From NCBI RefSeq assembly GCF_003387075.1, contig NZ_QUMQ01000001.1:6200001-6264000 (forward strand): a stretch of 64,000 bases of DNA. The letters run 5' to 3'. Positions 31,824 to 39,680 of the stretch are shown here, one piece after another. The stretch's first letter is position 1. Every line of letters starts with the position of its first letter. Source of the DNA: Asanoa ferruginea (GTDB lineage: Bacteria > Actinomycetota > Actinomycetes > Mycobacteriales > Micromonosporaceae). A program made the translations under genes and the position numbers. The notes under the pieces were generated by a model that searched no databases, was not told the DNA's origin, and saw only the letters and a list, made by a program, of their open reading frames with translations.

Positions 31824-33037
31824 TCTCTTGTCGATGGGTTCTGACGCTGCTGCTTATCCTGGCGGGCCTGGTCGCCGGCTGCTCGCAGGACCCGACCGAC
31901 TGCGGTGCTCTCGAGAGCGGCGACACCGTTACCGCTGGTACGACCGTGCTGCTGATCGACGTCACCGCGTCGGTCCGCGGCGGCGATGGTCCGGGGTACG
32001 CGGCGGGCCTCACCGATGAGATCGATGCCGCCATCGACCGTGGCGACGCCGTGACGGTGGGCTCGTTCGATGGGTCCGCGTCGACGGTCCGGTGGACCGC
32101 CGAGCGCATCCGCACCAAGCCAGAGGCGAAGCGCCCCAACAACCAGAAGATCGAACTTCGCGACATACGCACCTGTCTGACGCGCGCCGTTTCCACGGCA
32201 GCCGCAGCACCTGCGGCCACCCGCAACTCTGACCAACTGGGCGCGCTCGGCGTCGCCGCGGAGAAGGGCACCAAGATCAATGGCAACCAGCACACTGTCG
32301 TGCTGGCCACCGACGGTCTCAGCACCACCGGATGCCTCAACCTGGCCTCGGGAGATGCCGGCGACCAGGCGTGGATGGAGCAACTCATCACCGTTTGCCC
32401 TGACCGTCCTGGTTGGCCGGTCCACCTCGTTGACCAGCGTCTTGTGATGGTCGGTGTCGGGCAGCCGGCGGACGGGCAGCCGACGCTGGAGACGGCGCAC
32501 GTCGCGTTCCTGCGGACACTTTGGGAGCGGATTTGCTTGGCCGCCCGGGCCACCGAGTGCGATATCAGGACCGAACCGGTGGCACGTCACGCCGGCTCGG
32601 GCGCCGACGGACAGCCGGACGCTGTGGTGCAATTCGCCGCGGCTCCCGGTCCACCGCCGGCGCCACCGCACATCATCCACAACCTCTCCGCAGAGGTTCT
32701 CTTCGCGACCAACTCCTACGTCGTGCTTCCGGATGGCGAGGAGGAGCTTCGCAAACTGGCGGCGCAACTCACGTCACAGCCGGGCGGAACGATCGAGGTT
32801 GTGGGGCACACCGACATCCGCGACGACGCCGACTTCAACCAGAAGCTCTCCGAAAACCGCGCCGCGAGCGTGGCGGCCGTGCTCAAGCGGGCCGGCGTGA
32901 CGAACGTGTCGAGCAGCGGGAAGGGTGAGACCGGCGCCTTCTGCACCATAGACAAGCGTCCGGACGGGAGCTGGAACGAGCCTTGCTTGCAACGTGATCG
33001 CCGGGTCGAGGTCGTGGTGACGGCAGGAATGAGCTGA
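31820..33037 (+). CDS. Lipoprotein with vWA-like and OmpA-like domains
   Basis: 405 residues. Signal with lipobox LVAGC, lipidated Cys at 21. A vWA-like fold follows: LLIDVTASVRGGD gives a MIDAS-type D47-x-T49-x-S51, with later VVLATDGLSTTGC. The C-terminal ~110 residues are OmpA-like: EVLFATNSYVVLPDGEEELR, EVVGHTDIRDDADFNQKL and SENRAASVAAVL, holding the Asp and Arg that bind peptidoglycan diaminopimelate. It should sit on the outer face of the cytoplasmic membrane and hold the cell wall. OmpA-like domains are less usual in Gram-positive defence-type clusters. It overlaps the preceding gene by 4 bp and is 2 bp before the next. Confidence 0.82.
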   Translation: MISCRWVLTLLLILAGLVAGCSQDPTDCGALESGDTVTAGTTVLLIDVTASVRGGDGPGYAAGLTDEIDAAIDRGDAVTVGSFDGSASTVRWTAERIRTKPEAKRPNNQKIELRDIRTCLTRAVSTAAAAPAATRNSDQLGALGVAAEKGTKINGNQHTVVLATDGLSTTGCLNLASGDAGDQAWMEQLITVCPDRPGWPVHLVDQRLVMVGVGQPADGQPTLETAHVAFLRTLWERICLAARATECDIRTEPVARHAGSGADGQPDAVVQFAAAPGPPPAPPHIIHNLSAEVLFATNSYVVLPDGEEELRKLAAQLTSQPGGTIEVVGHTDIRDDADFNQKLSENRAASVAAVLKRAGVTNVSSSGKGETGAFCTIDKRPDGSWNEPCLQRDRRVEVVVTAGMS

Positions 33038-33039
33038 CA

Positions 33040-34389
33040 ATGGTCGACAATTTGCCTGTTGGTCGGTCCGACGCCAACGGCCGTCGCTATCCCAAGACGC
33101 CGTGTCCGAGCGCAGCGCCTGACGGCGACCCGCTGCTTCAACCGACGGTCACACCCCAGAAGTACGACAAGGCTGTGTTGTCGTACGCCGAGTCGGCGCG
33201 GCTGATCCGTGCCAAGGTGGCGGCCGAGGCGGCTGTGTCCGAGTCGCAGCGGTCGATCCAACAGGCGACAGAACTGCTTGCCCACTCGTGGCAGCGAGCA
33301 GCAGCGGCAGTGCGCGCCATACGCGAGTTCCGGGCGGAGCGGCGCCTCGGTCTGGCCGCCAAACGCCGCCGCAAGGTACTCGACCGGCATATCGACGATG
33401 GTCCGGAGGACCGGCGCTCGCGTCCGCGCTGGCTCACGGAGTGGCTGGTCTGGCTGATCATTTTGCTGAGTGCCGGCTACGACACCGCTTTTTTCGCGAC
33501 CGTGTTCCAGGACGCCATCGATATCGACCCCCAGGCGCCCATTCTGCTCAGGGCTGTCGCCTATATCCCGGGCTTCAGCATCGCGATGGCACTCATCCTT
33601 GCCGGAAGCTGGCTTGCGGTTCCGCTCTTCCGGCATCGTTCTAGCGCCGAGCGCCGTGCGCGGCGTGGGCCGCTGAACTGGCGAGTGGTTCTGTCGCGGA
33701 CGTTCCGAAACTGGCGGCCGGACGAGCAGACGCGCCGTAACGACGACCTGCCATGGCCGAGTTGGCCGCTGGCTGTCACGTTCCTGCTGCTGCTCCTCAG
33801 TGTTCTCGGCGTATGGGCCTGGTTCCGCGGCCGCGACTTGTTCGACGGCAACCTGCGCTGGCCGCTGGTCGTCCTCCTGCTGCTGCTCACCGGCTCGGCC
33901 ATCGCCTTTAAAGCGGCCGCCCACAACCCGTTCGCGGATCGCGACCGGGAGACGCGAGAGGATCTTGCGCGTACCCAGGCCGACCTCGCGGCACTCGAAC
34001 GCGGCGCGGGCGAGTCGGTGGCAGAGCTGCTCGGCAAATGGCAGGAGGCGCAGCTGACGTTGGAGAACGCCACGCTGGCGGCGCGCAGGCCGATCGTCGA
34101 GGCGTGGGCATCGATCTCCGAGGAGCGCGCCCGACACGGGCTCGCCGGCAACGTCGCCCCGTCCTTCGTCGCGAGCGATGGACAAGACACCGTCGGCTTC
34201 GCGCTGTTCGACGATCTGCGCGAGCCGCGTGTGCACGTGCGGGTGCTGGACAACGGATGGGCGGCGCTCGCCGACTTCGACCCCGCGAGGCTCCAGGCCC
34301 AACTCGCGGACACGTTAGACCAGTTGCACGACCAGTTGGACCGCGCCATGGAAACCGACTCAGAACTGCATGCCCCGCCGGAGATATAG
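33040..34389 (+). CDS. Multi-pass membrane protein with coiled coils
   Basis: 449 residues, ATG 2 bp after the lipoprotein stop. Residues ~40-115 form a coiled coil (ESQRSIQQATELLAHSWQRA). Hydrophobic helices lie at ~131-152, ~170-195, ~248-268 and ~276-293. A second long coiled coil runs from ~305 to 350 (ETREDLARTQADLAALERGA), then a C-terminal domain (FALFDDLREPRVHVRVLDNG) and a final helix. I do not recognise the family. Topology and position suggest a membrane platform working with the lipoprotein and the coiled-coil protein. A TTA codon occurs at 34315. It is the last gene of the cluster; 136 bp separate it from the GNAT gene. Confidence 0.7.
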   Translation: MVDNLPVGRSDANGRRYPKTPCPSAAPDGDPLLQPTVTPQKYDKAVLSYAESARLIRAKVAAEAAVSESQRSIQQATELLAHSWQRAAAAVRAIREFRAERRLGLAAKRRRKVLDRHIDDGPEDRRSRPRWLTEWLVWLIILLSAGYDTAFFATVFQDAIDIDPQAPILLRAVAYIPGFSIAMALILAGSWLAVPLFRHRSSAERRARRGPLNWRVVLSRTFRNWRPDEQTRRNDDLPWPSWPLAVTFLLLLLSVLGVWAWFRGRDLFDGNLRWPLVVLLLLLTGSAIAFKAAAHNPFADRDRETREDLARTQADLAALERGAGESVAELLGKWQEAQLTLENATLAARRPIVEAWASISEERARHGLAGNVAPSFVASDGQDTVGFALFDDLREPRVHVRVLDNGWAALADFDPARLQAQLADTLDQLHDQLDRAMETDSELHAPPEI

Positions 34390-34525
34390 GCAGAGAATGC
34401 ACCCGAGGCAGCAATCTTCTTCCTAGATCCGGCCGACGGGGGCCCTTCCGGCCTGGCCGTGAAGCGGCGGTCGACGACGGAAAACGGATCGTCGGTTTCG
34501 CGGCGGCCTGGCACAGTGGCGCACC

Positions 34526-35464
34526 ATGACCGACTTCGCGCTCCTGACCGCCGCGGACATACCGCTCATGCAGGGTCTGGCACAGCGCGTAACCGCGGCC
34601 CGACCCGAGCTGATCAGCGCCGGCGCTTCCTACGGTGAGCTGGCCTGGGTCTGGGGCCAGGGGTGCACCCTCCACCGCGCGACCTGGCCGCGCCGGCTGT
34701 GGTTCGCCGGCACCGAGCTGGTGGCGTGGGCCTGGGTCTTTATTCCGCGTCAGGTGCGGCGCAACGACGGCTCGGTCAAGACGGTCACCGGCGCCTCGCT
34801 GAGCTATCAGGTCCATCCCGACCACCTCGAGCTGATCGACGAACTCATCGAGTGGTACGACGGCGTGGCAGAAGGCCTCGAGCGCACGGCGTTGCCGACG
34901 GACGCCGAGGAGCACGCCCTGAAGCGCTGGGCGGCGCATGGCTACGCGGCAGACACCGCGGCGCTCGACGACTGGACTCAGCTCAACCAGCGCGACCTCA
35001 CCGAGCTGGAGCAGCCCCTGCTGCCGGTCGGATTCCGGTTCCGCACCGCCGACGAGGCCGCACCCGAGGCCGCCGTCCAGGCGCACGTGGACGCCTGGGC
35101 TCCCTCGGCATACACGGTTCAGAGCTACGCGGCCGTCCGGCAGACGGCGGCCTACCGCGGCGACCTGCACGTCCTGGTGGAGGCGCCGGACGGCACGATG
35201 GCGGCCTCGACGATCATGTGGCTCGACGAGGCGAATAAGACGGTCGAGTTCGAGCCGGTCGGCACGCACCCGGGCTACCGGCGGCTCGGGCTGGCGAAGG
35301 CGATGATGCTGCACGGGATGCAGCTGGCCCGGGCCGCCGGGGCCATCCATGCCACGGTCGTCTGCCTGGGCGCGCCGGTGCATCCTATGCCGCGCGCGTT
35401 CTATCTCGGCCTCGGATTCCGGGAGCTCTCGCGGGACACGCCGCTCATCAAAGGCGAGAACTAG
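34526..35464 (+). CDS. GNAT-family N-acetyltransferase
   Basis: 312 residues. The C-terminal half has the acetyl-CoA pyrophosphate loop EPVGTHPGYRRLGLAKAMM and the following ARAAGAIHATVVC strand and FYLGLGFRELSRD. The N-terminal half (LLTAADIPLMQGLAQRV, WFAGTELVAWAWVF) looks like a second, degenerate GNAT fold, as in tandem-GNAT proteins. It should acetylate a small molecule or protein amine in the cytoplasm; the acceptor is unknown. It lies beyond the signalling cluster with a separate 136-bp gap in which no clear terminator was seen. It ends in a 4-bp overlap with the convergent symporter gene. Confidence 0.82.
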   Translation: MTDFALLTAADIPLMQGLAQRVTAARPELISAGASYGELAWVWGQGCTLHRATWPRRLWFAGTELVAWAWVFIPRQVRRNDGSVKTVTGASLSYQVHPDHLELIDELIEWYDGVAEGLERTALPTDAEEHALKRWAAHGYAADTAALDDWTQLNQRDLTELEQPLLPVGFRFRTADEAAPEAAVQAHVDAWAPSAYTVQSYAAVRQTAAYRGDLHVLVEAPDGTMAASTIMWLDEANKTVEFEPVGTHPGYRRLGLAKAMMLHGMQLARAAGAIHATVVCLGAPVHPMPRAFYLGLGFRELSRDTPLIKGEN

Positions 35465-36825
35465 ATCGGTTCAGAAGTCCGCTGTGCGGCAACCACCGGC
35501 TCGCGCTCCTCCGTCGCCGGCTCGTCGTCGAGCATCGTCGCCTCGTCGAACGGGTCGTCGCCGCGCAGCACCAGGTCGGCGCGGTCCTTGTCGAACTCGC
35601 CCGACCACTTACCGACCAGCAGCGTCGCGACGGCGTTGCCGGCGAAGTTGGTCAGCGCCCGCGCCTCCGACATGAACCGGTCGATCCCCACGATCAGCCC
35701 GACCCCGTCGACCAGGTCAGGCCGGTGCGACTGCAACCCGCCGGCCAGCGTCGCCAACCCCGCCCCGGTCACCCCGGCCGCGCCCTTCGAAGCAATGATC
35801 ATGAAGAGCAGCAGGCCGATCTGCTCGCTCACCGCGAGCGGCTTGTTCAGCGCGTCCGCGACGAAGATCGACGCCATCGTGAGGTAGATCGCCGTGCCGT
35901 CCAGGTTGAACGAATAGCCCGTCGGCACCGTGATGCCGACGACCGTGCGTGACACTCCAACGTGCTCCATCTTCGCGATCAGCCGCGGCAGGGCCGACTC
36001 CGACGACGACGTCGACAGGATGAGCAGGAACTCGCGGCCCAGATAGCGCAGCACCGAGAAGATGTTGAGCCCGGTGACCAGCTTGAGCAGCAGACCGAGC
36101 ACCAGGAACACGAAGATCGCGCAGGTCAGGTAGAAGCCCAGCATGATTTGCAGTAGCCCGGCCAGCGCCTTCCAGCCGGTCTCGCCGACCACCGCCGCGA
36201 TCGCGCCGAAGGCACCGATCGGCGCGACCCACATGACCATGGCGAGCACCCGGAACACCAGGCGCTGGAGGAAGCCGACCGCGCGCAGGATCGGTTCGCC
36301 GGTCTGGCCCATCGCCTGGATCGCGAAGCCGACCAGGAGCGCGACCAGCAGCGTCTGGAGCACCTGCGAGTTGGTCAGCGCCGAGAACAGCGTCGTCGGG
36401 ATGATGCCGAGCAGGAAGTCGACCGTACCCTCGGAGCCGCTGGTGTCCGGTGCCTTGCCGCCCTGGAGGTCCAGGCCGCTGCCGGGATGCAGGATGTTGC
36501 CGACCACCAGGCCGATCGCCAGCGCCACCGTCGACATGATCAGGAAATAGCCGAGCGCCAGGCCGCCGACCTTGCCCACCTTGGCGGCCTGGCGCACCGA
36601 GCCGATGCCCAGCACGATCGTGCAGAAGATGATCGGGCTGATCATCATCTTGATGAGGTTGACGAAGCCGGTGCCGAGCGGTTTCAGCGACTCGCCGACA
36701 CCGGGGGCCACCAGCCCGACCAGGATGCCGGCCAGCACGGCCACGATGACGGCGAGGTAGAGGTATCCGGTGCGGTCACGCCGGGCCGCCGGCGGCTGCG
36801 GATCGATCGACATGCGGCCATTCAT
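35461..36825 (-). CDS. Sodium/proton:dicarboxylate symporter (DctA/GltP type)
   Basis: 454 residues from the ATG at 36825, seven bases after AGGTGG. Family motifs of the DAACS symporters are clear: TSSSESALPRLIAKME (serine-rich hairpin 1), GYSFNLDGTAIYLTMASIF (cation and substrate site) and ASKGAAGVTGAGLATLAG (hairpin 2). Eight membrane helices plus two re-entrant loops are expected in the cytoplasmic membrane. Substrate would be C4-dicarboxylates (succinate, malate, fumarate) or glutamate; the DctA-like VGNILHPGSGL segment favours the former. Monocistronic by appearance: convergent with the GNAT gene and 25 bp downstream of the LURP-type gene on the same strand. Confidence 0.9.
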   Translation of the reverse strand: MNGRMSIDPQPPAARRDRTGYLYLAVIVAVLAGILVGLVAPGVGESLKPLGTGFVNLIKMMISPIIFCTIVLGIGSVRQAAKVGKVGGLALGYFLIMSTVALAIGLVVGNILHPGSGLDLQGGKAPDTSGSEGTVDFLLGIIPTTLFSALTNSQVLQTLLVALLVGFAIQAMGQTGEPILRAVGFLQRLVFRVLAMVMWVAPIGAFGAIAAVVGETGWKALAGLLQIMLGFYLTCAIFVFLVLGLLLKLVTGLNIFSVLRYLGREFLLILSTSSSESALPRLIAKMEHVGVSRTVVGITVPTGYSFNLDGTAIYLTMASIFVADALNKPLAVSEQIGLLLFMIIASKGAAGVTGAGLATLAGGLQSHRPDLVDGVGLIVGIDRFMSEARALTNFAGNAVATLLVGKWSGEFDKDRADLVLRGDDPFDEATMLDDEPATEEREPVVAAQRTSEPI

Positions 36826-36850
36826 GCCCACCTGTGACCGCGCTCACACC

Positions 36851-37381
36851 TCAGTCTTTGTCGCGCGCTTCCTCGGCCCGCTTGCGTTCCGCCCGCGACT
36901 CCGCCAGGTCCAGGGCCAGCACACCGGCCAGGATCAGCAGGTCGTTCTGCCCCGGCGCGACGTCGACCGCGTAGGTGTCGCGGATCGAGAACCACTTCTT
37001 GGAGACCGTGGCGACCCGTTCGCCGCCCAGCTCGACCTCGTACTCATGGTCGAGCAGGTCGCCCTTCATCTCGAGGTCGTCGGGGCCGGGCACGTCGATT
37101 GTGTATCTGTCACGGAACGGCGTGAACAGTTTCTTGCGCATCTCGGCGGCCTCTTCACCACCGATGCTGATCGTGTAGGTCGGCCGCAGCGCGATCAGCT
37201 TGCGGTGCACGGCGGCCACCTCGCGGCCCGACTGGTCCTCGATGACGAGCTTGTCGCGCAGGCTCAGCACCTTGCCGTCGACGTGGAACACCCTGTTGCC
37301 CGCGTCGTCGGTGATGTCGAAGTCGTCGCCGATGTCGAAGATCTTCTCCCGGATGAGGTACATGACCCCATCCTCGCTCAT
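36851..37381 (-). CDS. LURP-one-related (Tubby-like fold) protein
   Basis: 176 residues. The alternating beta pattern MYLIREKIFDIGDDFDITDD, VLSLRDKLVIEDQSGREVAAVHRKL, TYTISIGGEEAAEMRKKL and RVATVSKKWFSIRDTYAVDV is the LURP-one/YxjI fold, a 12-stranded barrel around a helix. The C-terminal segment (LLILAGVLALDLAESRAE) is that central helix. Bacterial members have no firm function; lipid or phosphoinositide-like ligand binding has been suggested from the Tubby fold. Its ATG overlaps the FMN reductase stop (ATGA), so it belongs to the LLM/FMN-reductase operon. An internal ATG at 37363 is an alternative start. Confidence 0.82.
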   Translation of the reverse strand: MSEDGVMYLIREKIFDIGDDFDITDDAGNRVFHVDGKVLSLRDKLVIEDQSGREVAAVHRKLIALRPTYTISIGGEEAAEMRKKLFTPFRDRYTIDVPGPDDLEMKGDLLDHEYEVELGGERVATVSKKWFSIRDTYAVDVAPGQNDLLILAGVLALDLAESRAERKRAEEARDKD

Positions 37382-37992
37382 TCGCCGGCGAGCAGCTCCT
37401 CGAAGGACGTGCGCAGCGCGAACGGGTCGACCGGTGTCGCCGGGTCACGGCGGGCCACCTCGGCGGCGAGCTCCGCGGCCGCGCGCCGCACCCGCTTGTC
37501 GAGCCGGCCGCCACCCTCGTCGCCACCCCAGTCCTCGGGCGCCGCGAACACACCGGTCGGCATGACAACCGAGCGGGTGTACGCGAACAGCGGCCGCATC
37601 GCGTGGTCGAGCGCGAGTGAGTGGCGGGCGGTGCCGCCGGTCGCGCCGATCAGCACCGGCTTGCCGGCCAGCGTGCCGTCCGGCAACAGGTCGACAAAGG
37701 ACTTGAACAGCCCGCTGTAGGAAGCCGTGAAGATCGGCGACACCGCGATCAGCCCGTCGGCGCCGTTGACCGTCTCGACCACCTTGGCGAACGTGCTCGC
37801 CGGGAAGCCGGTCAGCAGGTTGTCGACGATCTCGTGGGCGTGGTCACGCAGCTCGATCACCTCGATCTTCGGGGTGACTCCGAGCCGGGTGAGCTCCTCG
37901 CCGGTCGCGGCTGCCAGCTTGTCGGCCAGCAGCCGCGTCGACGAAGGCTGGCGCAGCCCGCCGGCGACCACCGCGATGGTGCGCTCGGTCAT
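37378..37992 (-). CDS. NAD(P)H-dependent FMN reductase, CE1759-type
   Basis: 204 residues. Flavodoxin-like fold with IAVVAGGLRQPSSTRLLADKL for FMN phosphate, SPIFTASYSGLFKSFVDLLP and IGATGGTARHSLALDHAMRPLF. This matches the CE1759 family of reductases that travel with the CE1758-type LLM monooxygenase, encoded just upstream with a 4-bp overlap. It would supply reduced FMN to the LLM partner in a two-component flavin system. The LURP-type gene follows, also overlapping. The oxidised substrate of the pair is unknown. Confidence 0.88.
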   Translation of the reverse strand: MTERTIAVVAGGLRQPSSTRLLADKLAAATGEELTRLGVTPKIEVIELRDHAHEIVDNLLTGFPASTFAKVVETVNGADGLIAVSPIFTASYSGLFKSFVDLLPDGTLAGKPVLIGATGGTARHSLALDHAMRPLFAYTRSVVMPTGVFAAPEDWGGDEGGGRLDKRVRRAAAELAAEVARRDPATPVDPFALRTSFEELLAGE

Positions 37993-39086
37993 GCCGCGAC
38001 CTCGTCGGCTTCCGCCGCGGCAGCGGCGACCAGCGACTCGTGCGTCGGCGCGTCCGGCACGTCGGCCGGGCGGTTCTTCGCGAACTCCTTGCGCAGCACC
38101 GGCACGACCTCCTCGCCGAGCAGGTCGAGCTGCTCGAGCACGGTCTTGAGCGGCAGGCCGGCGTGGTCCATCAGGAAGAGCTGCCGCTGGTAGTCGCCGA
38201 CGTACTCGCGGAAGCCGAGCGTGCGGTCGATCACCTGCTGCGGGCTGCCGACGGTCAGCGGCGTCTCCCGGGTGAACTCCTCCAGCGACGGGCCGTGCCC
38301 GTACACCGGTGCTTCGTCGAAGTAGGGCCGGAACTCGCGTACGGCATCCTGGCTGTTCTTGCGCATGAAGACCTGACCGCCGAGGCCGACGATGGCCTGC
38401 TCCGCGGTGCCGTGCCCATAGTGGGCGAAGCGCTCGCGGTAGAGCGCGATCATGCGCTGGGTGTGCTCCTTGGGCCAGAAGATGTGGTTCGCGAAGAAGC
38501 CGTCACCGTAGTAGGCGGCCTGCTCCGCGATCTCCGGGCTGCGGATCGAACCATGCCAGACAAATGGGGGTACGTCGTCGAGCGGTCGCGGCGTCGACGT
38601 GAACGACTGCAGCGGGGTGCGGAAGCGCCCCTTCCAGTCGACATTCTCTTCGCGCCAGAGCTGATGCAGCAGCGCGTAGTTCTCGATCGCCAGCTGGATG
38701 CCGTTGCGGATGTCCTGCCCGAACCAGGGGTAGACCGGACCGGTGTTGCCCCGCCCGAGCATCAGGTCGACCCGACCGTCGGCCACGTGCTGGAGCATCG
38801 CGAAGTCTTCCGCGATCTTCACCGGGTCGCTGGTGGTGATCAACGTGGTCGCGGTCGAGAGCAACAGCCGCTCCGTGCGCGCCGCGATGTAGCCCAGCAT
38901 GGTGGTGGGCGACGACGGCACGAACGGCGGGTTGTGGTGCTCACCGGTCGCGAAGACGTCGAGCCCGACCTCTTCGGCCTTGAGCGCGATCGCGATCATC
39001 GCCTTGATGCGGTCGTGCTCACTGGGGGTCGTGCGGTTGGTGGGGTCCGGCGTCACGTCGCCGACGGAGAACAGCCCGAACTGCAT
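37989..39086 (-). CDS. LLM-class flavin-dependent oxidoreductase, CE1758-type
   Basis: 365 residues from the ATG at 39086, with GAGGTG upstream. The luciferase-like TIM barrel begins MQFGLFSVGDVTPDP, with VGLDVFATGEHHNPPFVPSS and the VADGRVDLMLGRGNTGPVYP loop for flavin, followed by IRSPEIAEQAAYYGDGFFAN. These patterns fit the CE1758 family, always paired with a CE1759-type reductase, as here. It would use reduced FMN and oxygen to oxidise an unidentified substrate. It leads a three-gene operon; the upstream region holds an inverted repeat and a possible TTGACG -35 box. Confidence 0.9.
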   Translation of the reverse strand: MQFGLFSVGDVTPDPTNRTTPSEHDRIKAMIAIALKAEEVGLDVFATGEHHNPPFVPSSPTTMLGYIAARTERLLLSTATTLITTSDPVKIAEDFAMLQHVADGRVDLMLGRGNTGPVYPWFGQDIRNGIQLAIENYALLHQLWREENVDWKGRFRTPLQSFTSTPRPLDDVPPFVWHGSIRSPEIAEQAAYYGDGFFANHIFWPKEHTQRMIALYRERFAHYGHGTAEQAIVGLGGQVFMRKNSQDAVREFRPYFDEAPVYGHGPSLEEFTRETPLTVGSPQQVIDRTLGFREYVGDYQRQLFLMDHAGLPLKTVLEQLDLLGEEVVPVLRKEFAKNRPADVPDAPTHESLVAAAAAEADEVAA

Positions 39087-39113
39087 GTCAAAACACCTCG
39101 CTTCGTCAGCCAC

Positions 39114-39130
39114 CGTCAACTTACTTGACG
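39114..39130. promoter_or_regulatory. Inverted repeat upstream of the LLM operon
   Basis: CGTCAA and TTGACG with a 5-nt centre, 28 bp before the LLM ATG. On the minus strand it supplies a TTGACG that could serve as a -35 box, so it may be promoter, operator or both. Arms of 6 bp are short. Confidence 0.35.
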
Positions 39131-39156
39131 CCGCAACTATTCCGGTTGGCTGTGGC

Positions 39157-39600
39157 TCAGCGGAGAGGTCCGTCACCCTCGTCATCGGGGCCGTCGACCA
39201 CGTGCACCGCGGCCTCCTCGGCGCTGGCACCGCCGGCGTCGATCCCGGCGTCCCACGCTACCGAGTCGGCTTCGACGTCTTCGCCGAATCCCTGGTCGTC
39301 TTCGACCAGCCGGCCGGCACGCGGGTCTTCCTCGTAACCACGGCGACTGATCTCGTCCTCGTCGTCGGCCGGGTCGGCGTAGGGGTCGACGTCGGGCTCT
39401 TCCTGGGCCAGCAGTTGCTCGAGCGACTCGCCGGCGCGCTCTTCGGCCTCGGTGGTGCCGAACCGGTTGGCGCCGCTCCATTTGTCGGCCGGGGCTATGC
39501 CCACGTCGAGCGGGTCGGCGACCAGGTTGTCGTCGAGCGTGTCGGAGGCGTCGAGCACCCCGTCGTCTTCGGCCACCTCGAACTGCGGGTCCTGGCTCAT
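39157..39600 (-). CDS. DUF5709 family acidic protein
   Basis: 147 residues, ATG at 39600 with GAGGAAAG upstream. Strongly acidic (about one third Asp/Glu). The patterns DDGVLDASDTLDDNLVADPL, GTTEAEERAGESLEQLLAQEEPDVDPYAD and GRLVEDD match the actinobacterial DUF5709 family. No membrane segment, no catalytic motif; likely unstructured and cytoplasmic. Function of the family is unknown. It stands alone on the minus strand, facing the glycosyltransferase-like gene at 39681 across 80 bp. Confidence 0.8.
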   Translation of the reverse strand: MSQDPQFEVAEDDGVLDASDTLDDNLVADPLDVGIAPADKWSGANRFGTTEAEERAGESLEQLLAQEEPDVDPYADPADDEDEISRRGYEEDPRAGRLVEDDQGFGEDVEADSVAWDAGIDAGGASAEEAAVHVVDGPDDEGDGPLR

Positions 39601-39680
39601 CGTTTCTTTCCTCATTCCACGTTCGGGCCACGGTCGCGTGCAAGCCTAAGTCCCGCCCATCAGTCGGCTAGCCTGCCCTG

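Noticed and set aside
34390-34525. Search for a terminator closing the signalling cluster
   Set aside because: GGCC-rich sequence is present but no convincing stem-loop with correct pairing was found, so none is listed.
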